A model generated the notes under the pieces. That model searched no databases and was not told the origin of the DNA. It saw only the letters and a program-made list of their open reading frames with translations. Source: Cryptomeria japonica (taxonomy: Eukaryota > Streptophyta > Pinopsida > Cupressales > Cupressaceae). From it: a DNA stretch of 64,000 nt. Below are positions 11,640-23,915 of the stretch, piece after piece. The stretch is taken from contig NC_081413.1 in the NCBI RefSeq assembly GCF_030272615.1, positions 102,882,239 to 102,946,238 of the forward strand, in the 5' to 3' direction. Every line of letters begins with the position of its first letter. The first letter of the stretch is position 1. A program made the translations under genes and the position numbers.

Positions 11640-13560
11640 CATTCCCAAAGACCTTAAGGTGTAGAAACATCCTACAAAAAAAGAATACATGAAGTCAATG
11701 GCCAAAGAAAAATCCATAGAGCATTTGGAAAAGAACAAGGACAAGCTGCAAGAGCAATGGAGGATACCTCCAAAGACAAAAGAGAAAAAGGATAAGAATG
11801 AAGTGATCACTAAGAGGTCCAAAAGGTTCTAAACAAATACTATTTCCTTTAGAGAAACTACACAAGCCAGAATTAGTTGGTCAAGAAGGAGAAGGTTGCC
11901 AACCATATCAATAAAGAAATAATCATATAAAGAAGAAGAAATAGAGGATATCCTCAGAATGGGCATGGAAAAGAAAAGGCCCCAAAGAAAATATAAGCAC
12001 AAAGAGAAGTAGAACCACAAATGAAAAAAATTGAGGAAGAGAAACAAATAATAATGGAAGAGGCTCTTGGACCGAAGAACAAAGTAGTTCCTAAAGCCAC
12101 CTCGCTACTAAACAAAAACCAATTATACAATGGTTTGTATGAGAAGGGGGTTTTCAAGAAAACACTACAAAAGAAATCTAGTGTGGCTCTCCCTAACAAA
12201 CACACCATTGAGAAGGTATTAATCTAATATATGATAGCATCTAATATCACACTAGAGGATTTCATGAGTTGGCTCTAGGTCCCCTAACTATTGCACTTAA
12301 TTTCTAGTGAGAGAAAGAAATATAAGAAGAATAAAAGTTGAAAGAGATGGTGATTCAAATATTTGACCCTACAATCATACCTCTACAAAGGAAAAATGTG
12401 ATGGAATTAAAAGTAAAGGGGCTTTGGCCAAAGAAACTTGAATAGATAAATTGATGATAGAAAAATTAGCGGTCACTCAAACTATAAAAGTAGAGATCAT
12501 TAAAGCCACTATGAAAGCATACCAATAGATGTGTGAGGAAGATGCAAGATTAAAAAAACTTCAAAATAGTCTTCATAACCTTCCTTGTCTAATACATCCT
12601 ACTCCTTCGTATACTCTCTGAAGCAACCTATCAAGGACTTCTCAACTAGGCAACAACAAATCCAACATATAGCTCCTTCCAACTAATCTAGCTACTATTA
12701 TATGGGATGCAACTAAGGGAGCTTCTCCCCTTTGTAGAAATTTCAATCAAGGGAATTTTTTAATTAGACAACCCGAGATTGGATCTTGAAAAAACATGTG
12801 GAGGATCCAAATAGATCAAATAGAACAGATGGTAAAAGAGTTAAAGAGTAAGTTCCCTCATCTTTAAAGGGAACCATCACAACCACTACCAGTGCAATTG
12901 AGGATGATTATTAATAAAGTACTTCAAGAATCACCCCTACAAAAGGATGACATATAGCAACAAGTGTGGGTAGAATTTTAAAAAATGAAAAATAGATGAG
13001 GAAAGGAAAAAATGTGATACTGCCTAGTCCACACTAGAGGCTCATGTCAACATGGTAAAACCCAATAGAGGGAAAAATCATTAATCTATACTAGTACTAT
13101 CTACAATGGCCCATTATTGTTGCTCCCACCAAGGCACAACTGGAAAATTTAGAGCTCCAAATTATTCAAATATCTTGGGACTATGATGCAATGAAGGATA
13201 TTAAAGATAACAAAGATAAAGCATTGTAGACCTACATGATCAATACCAACAGTTCTAGGAGCAAAGGGACAAAACTCAGAAATGGTTCCACCAATTAAGA
13301 GATTTTGTCATTCTGATGTTGGACCACTTCACTGATATTCTACAAGAGTCTCAACACTTTTTACAAACCATTCTAATTCCAACCACAATTCTAAAAGCAA
13401 TGAAGTAGATGGTGTAGCTAAAAATCCACATTAATCAACTTTAGTTGGTGAAAAAATAATGGGATGATAATTTTGATACCCTAAAGGAGATCTACAATTA
13501 CATTCTTGTGGTGAATTAAGATTGACTCAAGGACAAGTAAATTTTTTGAAAAGGGGACGA
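11640..13560 (+). pseudogene. Decayed charged/coiled-coil gene, function unknown
   Basis: The plus strand is purine-rich and codes in fragments. 12021-12227 gives KKIEEEKQIIMEEALGPKNK, and 13270-13500 gives FHQLRDFVILMLDHFTDILQ followed by DNFDTLKEIYNYI. Stops and frameshifts are very frequent. The open frames on the opposite strand here are phenylalanine-rich shadows. There is no zinc knuckle, protease or RT motif. It ends in AAAAGGGGACGA directly before a TG-starting LTR, so it lies at the 3' end of an LTR element, as the gene pieces at 35.9-44.3 kb also do. Family not recognised. Confidence 0.4.
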
Positions 13561-13663
13561 TGTTGACAAGGAACATACCCAACATAGATCCAACTAATTT
13601 TTCACATCTCAATAGATGAGGTCCTGAAAAGATATTATTTGCAAAATATAATGTAGTCTAAAG
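13561..13663 (+). repeat. LTR start, split by copia element A
   Basis: TGTTGACAAGGAACATACC follows the purine tract AAAAGGGGACGA, as expected for the start of a 3' LTR. Element A inserted 100 bp in, and the sequence resumes at 20643 after the duplicated taaag. The far end is not clear. Confidence 0.5.
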
Positions 13664-14873
13664 TGTTGGCAACAACAATAAAGGAAAACTAAGAGGGGGG
13701 TGAATCAGTTTTCATCGGATCAAATAATTTAAGCACAATCTCAGATCTGATTAACTGTAACAAGAATAAAGATAAACATATTAACAATAACACACATAAC
13801 ACCAAGATTTTGATGTGGAAAACCCAGTTAAGGGAAAAACCATAGTGGGAACCTACCCACAATGAGATAATATTCTGTAGTTGTATGTGTAAATATTACA
13901 TTGGGGAATGCACATGCATTTAGGCACACTGCCTAGAGCTCACTACTCAAAATATGATAACCCAAAAGGATACAATCCTCAAGGAAGGTTCACTACCTTA
14001 CAATAATATTTGGACTACAATCTAGTTTAGATGAACTGAAAGAATAACATCTCCTAATGCTTGATGATAGTTCTGGTTAAGCTCATTTGTCTGCTTTGCA
14101 ACAATCTCTACTCAATACACCACACCAAAAGATGAATTCTCTTGTTCGCACATACAACACTCTTTGATAATATAGACACAGCCATGACACACTTATTACA
14201 TGAATATGACACCCATTTATACAAATCATCAACCTTGACTACAAGGTCATCCAAAACCTCAACACCTAATTACAAAATTACATCACACATTACATAAATC
14301 AACCACCAAATCAATATAATTCCATAGACAACATATCATGGAACCAAATCAAATCCTCAAACATGCAACACCACCAGAAATCTCGCCAAGATCAACCGCA
14401 ACATGCTACACCACCAAAAATATTGCATAACATGAATAATATCACCAGACTCATAAGATCTTCAATAATGTGCACATTGACCAATATGGACCACTAAAAA
14501 AAATATGACATGATTAGGAAACACCAACAAGCACGTTAGAACCATATGTAATAGCTACACCAACACCACTTAATCAAATCTTCATCGATCAACATGCTAA
14601 TACTCAAGAACACCTCAACAACAATTCGAACAAGAAAGATCACTCATGGAGCACCAAATCATGAATCATCTGAAATGAAGATACACATGAACATCCCAAA
14701 CACTCTCCCAAATCCACAACTCAAGATATGATCATACTAGATCCCAACAGATCAAATACTAGAACACTGCAACATAACCAACTCAACTTTTCTAGAATCA
14801 CCCGAGCACCAAAACATAGGAATATGTTGACATCAATGACAACAACATATCCTAGCAACAAGAATATCCAATA
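13664..14873 (-). repeat. Element A 3' LTR
   Basis: Starts TGTTGGCAACAACAAT on the plus strand and ends TATCCAATA, the terminal CA decayed to TA. Co-linear with 19424-20642. A TATA-like element is read on the minus strand at 14216-14221. The terminal hairpin arms are 13684-13692 and 13705-13713. Confidence 0.93.
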
Positions 14874-15204
14874 ATCTCCCCCTTTGGGATTGATGGAAAC
14901 ATATGAATGTGAAAAATAATCAATGCAAAGAAAGAAATCAACACCAACAATCTCCCCCTAAGATTATAAAGATAGATAAGACAATTTTTCACATGCTTCT
15001 CTCCCCCTTTGACATCAATGCAAAAGGTTCTCAAAATAGAACATCTCTCCCCAAAGAATATGAAAATCATGATTCTCTCCCCCTAAAACATACAACCAAC
15101 TAAACCACACACTGAATACTCCTATTGAGTAGCATCAACAACTCATCAATCCAGATAAGAAGATGAGACCATGCAGTCCACCGGATTGATGCAACTCAAT
15201 GCAT
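14874..15204 (-). other. Element A 3' non-coding region with repeated PPT-like tracts
   Basis: On the minus strand, purine tracts AAAGGGGGAGA or similar occur at about 14874-14886, 14951-14960, 15000-15010, 15045-15057 and 15075-15085. The first abuts the 3' LTR and is the real polypurine tract. No coding sequence. Confidence 0.75.
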
Positions 15205-18200
15205 CTAGTTCTCATTTGTAGGAAAAGGCTTAGTGAAAATATTTGCAATCTGATCCTTTGTAGATACATACTCCAATCTGACTTCTTCATCAGTGACTTT
15301 CTCCCTCAATAAATGATACTTAATTGATATAATATGCTTTGTTTTAGAATGCAGTACCAGATTCTTGGAAATATTAATAACACTTGAATTATCACAATAT
15401 ATAATAGTAGGTTCATCATACACAACTTTAATGTCCTTCAACATCTTCTTCATCCAAATTACCTGAGTACAGTTGCTAGTAGCAACAATGTCTTTAGCTT
15501 CAACAGTAGATAGAGATATAGCATCTTGTTTCTTATTGGACCATGAAACCAACTTCTTCCCTGAAAAGAAAGCTCCACCAGTAGTGCTTTTCTAGTCATC
15601 GACATCACCTACCCAATCAATATTAGTATAAGCACATAACATGAAATCATCATTCTTTGGATACCATAAACCATAATGATCCATCCCCTTCAAGTATCTG
15701 AAAATCCTCTTCACAATAGTGACATAACTCTCTTTAGGATTAGCCTGAAACCTTGCACAAAGACAAACAACATGCATAATATCTGGTTGTCTGAGTTAAG
15801 TACAACAATCTATCAAGCATAGATCTATACAAAATCTGATTAATTTTTTGAGATTCATCATTCTTAGACAACTTGCATCCAGTCACCATAGGAGTCCCAA
15901 TAGGCTTAGAATAAAATAACCCAAAAGAATTTAACAATTCCTTCACATACTTAGATTGAGAAATAAAAATGCCTTTACCAGTCTGTGTAATCTACAATTC
16001 TAAGAATAATTTCATCTCACCTATCATAGACATCTCAAATTCTTTTTGCATATCATCAACAAACTTCATACTCAAATCATCGTCTCCTCCAAAAATAATT
16101 TCATCAACAAAGACTTCAACAATCAATATATTATCATTATCAACCTTAAAGTATAAAATTACTATCCACAGTACCTTTACAGAATCCCAACTTCATCAAA
16201 TACCTGTCCAATCTAGCATACCAGGCTCTAGGGGCTTGCTTAAGTCCATACAATTCTTTCTTCAATTTGCATACCATGTCTCCTTCATCTGATAATGAAA
16301 ACCCATTTGATTGCTCAATGTAGAATTCCTCTTCCAAATCACCATTCAAAAAGCCAGACTTAAAATCCATTTGATATACCTTGAAATTCTTGTAAGCAAC
16401 ATATGCAAGCAGTAATCTAATAGCTTCAATTCTAGGTACCAGAGAAAAAGTCTCCTCATAATCAATTCCTTCCATCTGAGAACATCCCTTACACACTAAT
16501 ATTTCTTTGTTTCTAACCACTTCACTAGCCTCATTTAGTTTATTCCAGAACACCCATTTAGTGCCAATCACATTCTTGTCTTTAGGTCTCAGAACAAGCT
16601 CCCATGTGTTATTCTTCTCAATCTGATTCAACTGTTCTTCCATAGCTTTTATCCAAATCTCATCTTTACATGCTTCAACAACATCTTTAGGTACAATCTT
16701 TGAAATCAAACATTTCTTCAACAACAATCCTTCTTCTAGTCATTATGCCTTTATTCTTATCACCAATAATCAGATTTTCTAAATGATTTAGTTTCACATA
16801 CATCGAAGTCTTTAGATTGTTCTGATTCTCAGGTTCTTTAACTTCTTCACATGTGGCAACAATATCTAGATTGTCTATCTCTATCAGAGCAGTCTGCTTT
16901 AAGTTCTCAGTTTGCACAGGCTTTGAAATGACATCATGATCATCCAACTCATATCCACATGCTCTAATCTATTTTCCATGACATTCATCAACCTTCACAT
17001 TTGCACTTTCCACTATCTTCTTCAATCTCTTATTGTACAACCAGTAGGCCTTCCTCTTAGTAGAATAAACCAAGAGTATTCCTTCATCACATATTGCATC
17101 AAACTGCCCTATATCTTCATCTCTTTTGATATAGCATTTACTTCCAAAAACTCTAAAATATCTAATTGTAGGAACATGATCAAACCATAGCTCATAAGGA
17201 GTCTTATCAGAATCACCTTTTATATGCATTCAATTGAATGTGTAAACAAAAGTGCTAACAACTTCTCTCCAAAAGGTTTGTGCAACATTTCCTTCAATCA
17301 ACATAGTATTAGCAACATCCAAAATGGTTATGTTCTTTCTTTCAACAACTCCATTTTGCCGAGGAGTACTAGGAGCATATAACTGTCTTTTGATTCCATT
17401 CCTCTCACCAAATGAATCAAACTCACCAGATGTGAATTATCCTCCTTTGTCAGATCTCAAAAATTTCAGTGTCAATCTTATCTCAGTCACCACCTTAGTT
17501 TTGAACATCTTAAATTTCTCCAGTGCTTTTGATTTCTCCCTTAGAAAGGTAACCCACATAATTCTAGAGTAGTCATAAATCAACAACATGAAATATTTGT
17601 CACCCTGCATGCTTCTCACTCTTGTAGGACCACAAAAATCAGCATGCACAAGATCAAATAAACCATTAGATGTATACAACTTACTTTTAAATGAGATTCT
17701 TGTTTGCTTTCCCAACTGGCATTCCTTACATATCGGATTAGAAGGTTTCACAATTTTAGGCAAATCTCTAACAACTTGAGTAGGACTTATCCTTATCATG
17801 CAATAAAAATTAAAATGACACATCCTTCTATGCCATAACCAAATTTCATTTATCTAAGCAATCAAACAAATTTTCTCACCGGCATTCAAGTGAAAGATCT
17901 TACCTTTAGTTGTTGTCCCTGATGAAATCTCTATACTAGAGGCATTTATAATCTTGTATTTACCATTCTTGAATTGGAAATAATATCCCTTGTCAACCAT
18001 ATATCCAACACTCCAAATATTATGCTTCAGACCTTCAACATACAAGACATCATCAGTATTATGCTTACCATCAAAATAAATTCAACCTCTACCCTGGATC
18101 AAACAAACTTTTTCATCTCTAAATCTCACTATACCACCATCATACCTATCCATATTCACAAATTTTCTTTTATCACCTTTCATATGATGTGAACAACCAC

Positions 18201-18279
18201 TATCAATTACCCATTCATCCTTTTCTTCAATCTTAGCAGCCAAATCTTTCAACTCAAGAATGCAGCTTGTAGGATTCAC
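15205..18279 (-). pseudogene. pol: Element A pol (PR-INT-RT-RH)
   Basis: Protease motif WVIDSGCSHHM near 18200, catalytic DSG intact. Integrase at 17823-16970 with ICKECQLGK, HADFCGP and SDKGG; the residue after SDKGG is a stop (GAA to TAA). RT at 16727-15800 with GTKWVFWNKLNE, QMDFKSGFLNGDL and YGLKQAPRAWY. The catalytic F-x-D-D is FVDE at 16100-16111, so the second Asp is lost. RNase H at 15777-15205, where the usual YTDAD is YTNID (first catalytic Asp lost). At least five stops or shifts. Ends at FTKPFPTNEN. Confidence 0.92.
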
Positions 18280-18345
18280 TGGTACTAGATCATCTTCCTT
18301 GATAGCAATAAATACAAATTCATCTTCTAAATTCCCATTCTCAGA

Positions 18346-19382
18346 TTATTCATCTATCACACCTTCATCAACAACAAAATAACATCTCTTTTGATATTTG
18401 TACTTCCGGTTAGGCTTATAAGGATTATCATACTTATCATGCTTCTCATATCTATCATACTTATAAGATCTATCATGCCTTTCATGCTTATCATACCTAG
18501 ACATTCTCTCAGGACACCTAGAAGCAAAATGTCCAATCTTATTACAAGATAAAGATTTCAAAGGTAAATTTATATCATACTTACTGGGTCCCTTAGACAA
18601 TCTCTGAGCAATAAGTGCTTCAATCTCATCCAAATCCTTTTCTTATTCTTTTAGCTCTCTCATTTCTCTTTCATATCTACAAACCCTAGATGATCTCTCT
18701 CTTGGATCATACTTCTACTTCTCGGATAGAGAGGCTTCAAATGCATTCTCAGTTTTACCATGTGATTCTCCAAAATCACTCAACTCAAATGCAACAAGTT
18801 GACCAACCAACATGTCTCTTGTTACAGTGTCACACTTCAGATCTCATCAATAGCAGCTACTTTAGGCTTGTAAGCAGGAGGCAAGGATCTCAACATCTTA
18901 GCAACAATCTCATCTTCTTCAAGAATTCCACTGGCACATCTGATGTTCATAACAAGTTCATTCACCTTACCCATAAAGGATTTTATGTTCTCATCTTCTC
19001 CCATCTTCAATGTCTCTTACTTTCCTTTCAAACTCTGCAACTTAGCAAATTTAACTTATGAATCTCCTTCATACAAGGTCTCTAACTTTTTCCAGATCTC
19101 ATGTGTAGTCTCTAATACCATCACATTAGTCACCTCTAAATCAGTCAAGGCACTCAACAATGTTTCCTTAACTCTTATGATATGTTCAACATCCTTGATG
19201 TCAACAAGAAAAAATAGTACATCCCGAGGACCATTGTAGACATTCTTTGTAATCTTCCAATAATCATCTCCAAGACATTTCAAGTGAACTTCCATCCGAT
19301 CCTTCCATATAGTATAATTATTTCCATCAAATCTTGGATTCTCTTTCTTGAACACATAGGTTTCCATCTCAGATCTCCTCAA
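18346..19382 (-). pseudogene. gag: Element A gag
   Basis: Begins at ATG 19382 (MRRSEMETYVFKKENPRFDG) and contains the copia gag N-terminal pattern NPRFDGNNYTIWKDRMEVHL. Reading continues in broken frames to a charged Tyr/Lys/His-rich linker and a zinc knuckle at about 18505-18550. The knuckle reads LSCNKIGHFASRC where relatives have CFSCNKIGH, so its first Cys is lost. The linker has repeated KYDRYEKHDKYD-type units. Frameshifts and stops at about 19056 and 18640 break the protein. Gag normally forms the virus-like particle and binds element RNA; this copy cannot. Confidence 0.85.
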
Positions 19383-19410
19383 GCAGTCAAGCTTCTTTTG
19401 GAGGATCTAT

Positions 19411-19422
19411 CTCTAATACCAA
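19411..19422 (-). other. Element A primer binding site
   Basis: The complement reads TTGGTATTAGAG directly after the 5' LTR, matching the initiator-Met tRNA 3' end type (TGGTATCAGAG) apart from one C-to-T change. Confidence 0.85.
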
Positions 19423-19423
19423 T

Positions 19424-20642
19424 TGTTGGAAACAACAATGAAGGAAAACTGAGAGGGGGGTAGGGTGAATCAATTTTCACTGGATCAAATAATTTAAGCA
19501 CAATCTTAGATCTAATCAACTGCAGCAAGAGTAAAGATAAACACAATAACAACAACACACATAACACCAAGATTTTGATGTGGAAAACCCAGTTAAGGGA
19601 AAAACCATGGTGGGAACCTACCCACAATGAGATAATACTCTGCAGTTGTATGTGTAAATATTACAATGGCGAATGCACATGCATTCAGGCATACTGCCTA
19701 GAGATCACTACTCAAAATATGATAACCTTGAAAGCTACAACCCTCAAGGAAGGTTCACTACCTTACAATAATATTCAGACTACAATCTGGTTTAGATGAA
19801 TTGAAAGAAAAACATCTCCTAATGCCTAATGACAGTTCCAGTTAAGCTCAATTGTCTGCTCTACAACAATATTTGCTCAATAAGCCACACTGAAAGATGA
19901 ATTATATTATTCACACATACACCAATCTCTAATAATGCAAACACAATCACCACACATGAATTACATGAATATGACACCCATTTATACAAATCATCAACCT
20001 TGACTACAATGTTGACCAAACCGTCAACACCTAATTACAAAATTACATCACACATTACATAAATCAACCACTAGATTAATACAATGCCATAGACGACATA
20101 GAATGTAACCAAATCAAATCCTTGAACACACAACACCACCAGAAATCTTGCCAAGGTCAACTGCAACACGCTACACCACCGAAAATGTCGCATAACATGA
20201 AGAATATCACCAGACCCATAAGATCTTCAATAACATGCACACTGATCAATGAGGACCACCAAAACAAATAAGACATGATTAGGAAACACTAAAAAGCATG
20301 ATAGAACCATCCACAATAGCTGCACCAATACCACTTAATCAAATCTTCATCAATCAACATGCTAATACTCAAGAACACTTCAACAACAGTGATTCAAACA
20401 AGAAATATCACTTGCAGAGTACCAAGTCAAAACACCATCTGAAATGAAGATACATGTTAATATTCCAAACACTCTCCCAAAATTGTAACTTAAGATATGA
20501 TCATACCTGAGCCCAACAAATCAAATACCAGAACACTACAACACAACCAAGTCAACTTTTCTGCAATCACTGGAGCACAAAAACACAGGAATATGTTGAC
20601 ATCAATGACAACAACATATCCTAGCAGAAACAATATCCAACA
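19424..20642 (-). repeat. Element A 5' LTR
   Basis: TGTTGGAAACAACAATG to ATATCCAACA, TG...CA termini intact. A minus-strand TATAAA (19981-19986) marks the probable promoter driving the element leftwards. Hairpin arms GAAAACTGA at 19444-19452 and TCAATTTTC at 19470-19478. Confidence 0.95.
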
Positions 20643-20647
20643 TAAAG

Positions 20648-20902
20648 TTACTATATAAGGGTAACATATTATGTAGTAGATATAAGTATATATTGTGATA
20701 TACATTCACTAGTAACACGGTGAATAGTAATGGGCAAATCATAGGAGAAATATAGGATAGTAAGATATATGAAGATATCTAGATATGTACAATGTACCAT
20801 TGATATAAATGGATATAAATACTATTAAGTTCTAATATATTATTTTGCATATGCTATTATTAATTTAATTAACATCTATCCTTCTGTCTAGATCTGGTTC
20901 CA
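20648..20902. other. Remainder of split LTR and primer-site-like sequence
   Basis: AT-rich sequence continuing the LTR interrupted at 13663. At 20886-20902 the minus strand reads TGGAACCAGATCTAGAC, a possible decayed Met-tRNA primer site next to the LTR at 20903. No gene. Confidence 0.4.
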
Positions 20903-21479
20903 TGTTGCCTCAATAGGACTAAGTCCAGGGTAAAAAGACTACACCACCAGAAACTCACTAGGGCTGAGAACTTTGGCTCGTGTCCCTTAGATTTCCTGCT
21001 AACACAATGGTTTTATTTATTTATGTGAGATTGTGCTTGAAGCAACCAAGATCAAAGAGACCAAAAGATAGCACAATAACAAGAGAGATAGATAATAATA
21101 TAGTATTCTCAATATATGCAAAAGAGATCAAAATAACAATGTCCATGAGCCTGCTTATAAAGGCAAGGCTAAGAGACAAGAGAGAACACAAATAGGACAT
21201 GTGGACCAATGAGATGCAAGGGTAGGTAGGGGAAATAATAAAATATTTCACATGTGGTGGATCACCCACCAAAGGTGGAATTATTATCCCACAATAAGTG
21301 GATATGATAGAGTAACAACAATATCGCACCATAAAAGGTGGAATTCCTCCTACATACACACTACCAATTTATGTACATCCCTAAGTGTCTCATATGAAAA
21401 CTATGATGTTATGCATTTACCTAAGTCAACTTAAGTAAGGTGTAATTATATCTTAAATGAATAAATAATTACACCAACA
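20903..21479 (-). repeat. Copia LTR of the gag-PR element
   Basis: Bounded by TGTTG at 20903 and CAACA at 21479, an exact 5-bp terminal inverted repeat. A purine tract AAGAAGGGG (minus strand, 21480-21488) lies directly to its right, so it is the 3' LTR of the minus-strand element to its right. A minus-strand TATA-like TTTATAAGC is near 21155. A perfect 10-bp inverted repeat GGTGTAATTA/TAATTACACC sits at 21439-21448 and 21466-21475, just inside the U3 end. No second copy is seen on the right. Confidence 0.65.
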
Positions 21480-21488
21480 CCCCTTCTT

Positions 21489-21892
21489 AAGCGCAACTTA
21501 GGTGAATGCACTTAAGCTAACAATGCAAGATGGATCCCAACTATGAGGCCATGTTAGGTACCCATGTACAAATGCTAATGCACACAAAAAAATGCAAATA
21601 AATCTCTCACAAATGAAGAAAAGGAGAAAACCATGTGGGAAAAAAAATCCCCCCCAAAAGAGAAAATATATACAAGAGAACTCTCAAAGAAGTATGTGAA
21701 GGACAAAACCCCATGTGAGGAAAAAGTCCCTCCCATAAGACATAAGAAGAGAGACCAAGTATCCCCCCTTAATGTAAAATATGCACCAATGGTAGAAGCT
21801 TGAAGCTAAATGAATAAAATGCTCCATGAATGTCAAACAATGTTCTCCCGCTTGGGAAGAAACAAAACCAAAGGTGTATCCATGAAGTCTCC
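21489..21892 (-). other. Non-coding 3' region of gag-PR element
   Basis: Contains repeated CCATGTG(A/G)GGAAAAA phrases at about 21632 and 21711 with C-rich tracts, and no open frame of note. It lies between the acidic tail and the polypurine tract. Confidence 0.5.
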
Positions 21893-22930
21893 CTAATCAT
21901 GAAGGGAAAATGTAGGAAAAAAACTAATGATGTATGGAGTCTTTAAAAACTTCTCAAGTGTCCCCATGTCGATGTTGGAAGTTGCCTCCTCCAAATCAAG
22001 TGTATCGGTCCACACTACTAAAAAAAGAAATCTAAAATATAGAGGAGATGAATGTAGAACAAGATCCAAAGAATTACATGTCTCATCTAAGGATAAAGAG
22101 ACCTCCTCCAAGTGTTGTACATTAGAATCCACAATCATATCAACCTCGAAAGAATTATCATGTAGAGAATAAATAAGAGGGTTAGAGTGTTCCCTTACAA
22201 CAAGTGAAGAAGGATCATCTTCATCAAAGAGGATATGGATGTCATCAATGACGTCTCCCAAATCTACAATGTAGGACTCCACAAACAAACATACAATGTC
22301 TATTAAGTAGTCATCCCAATGAACTGAAGTTGGAAGACAAGATATATCCTACTAAATTTAATCACAAGAAGGCACAACTGTAGCATCATTTGCATCATTG
22401 GGTGCAATAGGTGATGTGATATCAAGAGGAGGAGATTAAATGCTAGTCTCAAGAATGGGGTCACATGTGAGAATCCCCAAGTTCAAGTAACCAAAATTCT
22501 CCTCGATATCAGAATCAAAATAGGTGTGATCATCATGTGCAGAATCAACATCATCAAAAGGACCAAAATGTGAAAAAGAGTACAAATCAGATGCATGATC
22601 CAACACCCTAGTTGCAAGGATATCTCTACTATCCAAGTCTCTAATGATAACTTAATCAAGTGTGAACTCCATAGTTCTCCTTGTTTCCCCATGAGTGATT
22701 TGATAGATGGAAATAAGATTATTTGTTAAATGAGGTACAGACAACACATCATTGAAGGAGTTATTCCCAATGACAATATATCCTTTCTCAATCCCATTCA
22801 TGTAAGTATGATTGCCCATCAAAATCGGTGGCATGTGGTAACACTCAAATGAAGAGAACATAGAATGTGAAGATGTCATATAATGGGAAGCCTCTGAATC
22901 TAGAAGCCATCTCCCTAAATCATGACTTGT
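21893..22930 (-). pseudogene. Protease remnant and acidic tail of a non-autonomous copia element
   Basis: On the minus strand, after gag, sequence around 22879-22652 (HMPPILMGNHTYM, NDVLSVPHLTNNLISIYQIT) matches the copia protease/post-protease region. It is followed by SHFGPFDDVDSAHDDHTYFD and a long Asp/Glu-rich stretch to 21893 (VDLGDVIDDIHILFDEDDP). No integrase, RT or RNase H motif is found before the polypurine tract. The acidic tail is unusual; I do not recognise it. Stops at about 22436 and 22290 break it. Confidence 0.6.
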
Positions 22931-23915
22931 AGTAGCAGAAAAATCTTGTACATTATGTGTCCAAGAAGTGTGATTATTTCCCTTATCAATTTATTTTTCT
23001 TTGGAGGATGAAGGAGAAGCTGAAGTAGATATTCTAGAAGGTAAACCAATTTTGTTCTTCTCAAGAAGATGCTTCAACTCATCAATATCTTTCTTATAAA
23101 AAAAGTGTTCTTCATATCCTGACTTCTTGCAATATGGACAAAAATACTTCTCCTTAGATGATTTCCACTTAGATGAGGATGAGGATGTAGAATCACTTTG
23201 TTGTGGAGAGGGTGGTTGTGTTTTCTCTTGTTGTAGCTTTGACTTAGAGTGCTTTTGCTTCTTGTTGGAGCCTTTCCTTGATTCCCTTGATTAGCCACCA
23301 AAGTCGTGGAATTTGAAGACTTGAGAATCCCCATTTACCTTAACTTATCCTGCTCAACAATTAAAAAAATTGTCAATGTAGCAAAAGATGGTGCTTGATA
23401 TGAACTTCTTGTCAATCTGTGAGTATGGAACCTAGAGACAAAAGCTGCATATTCTGATGGGAGGTTGTTCACCAAATTGAAAACCAATTGATCATCATCC
23501 TTGTTTATACCATAATCCATATGTTGTTCTCTAATCTCATTAGCTTTGGTTACATAATCCTTAATGGAATCAAAATTCTTGGAATCAAGGCTAGAGATTT
23601 GACTATCAAGCATGTACCCCTTAACCTTATCAACTTTGCCATACAAAGAAGCAAATTTGTCCCAAGCCTCTTTGATTGTTTTATATTTTTCAATATGGAA
23701 AATAATATTTTTGAAACATATTTCCTTAAAGTGCCAATAGCCATAGAGTTTCTAAGAAGCCAATCTACTTGAGCATTAGAATATTTTGGATCTGCTATTG
23801 TTATTGTTCCATCAACATATTGTATTAAACCTTTTTCCATTAACTTACTCCAAGCATCAATTTTACAAGAAGCATAGTTATGTGTAGTTAACATAGGAAA
23901 ATTAGGAGAAACCAT
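22931..23915 (-). pseudogene. gag: gag of the non-autonomous copia element
   Basis: ATG at 23915 (MVSPNFPMLTTHNYASCKID). It then has WSKLMEKGLIQYVDGTI, NAQVDWLLRNSMAIGTLRKY, and after a shift GYMLDSQISSLDSKNFDSIK and NNLPSEYAAFVSRFHTHRLT. This is the copia gag (retrotran_gag/UBN2-like) helical pattern. A basic Ser/His/Lys linker and a Cys-poor knuckle remnant follow at 23334-23074. Two or three frameshifts. Gag of this type differs clearly from gag of elements A-D, so it is another lineage. Confidence 0.75.

Larger units (their letters stand above)
13664..20642 (-). mobile_element. Ty1/copia retrotransposon A, full length, degenerate
   Basis: A complete minus-strand element of 6,979 bp. The 5' LTR is 19424-20642, then primer site, gag, pol (protease, integrase, RT, RNase H), polypurine tracts and 3' LTR 13664-14873. 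It is flanked by a perfect 5-bp target duplication taaag (13659-13663 and 20643-20647). The integrase-before-RT order defines Ty1/copia. Coding parts carry several stops and frameshifts and lost catalytic residues, so it is inactive. It inserted into an older LTR. Confidence 0.95.

Noticed and set aside
11637-12208. Phe-rich minus-strand frames resembling membrane proteins
   Set aside because: They are the antisense of a Lys/Glu-rich plus-strand pseudogene, which yields Phe/Leu/Ser-rich shadows.
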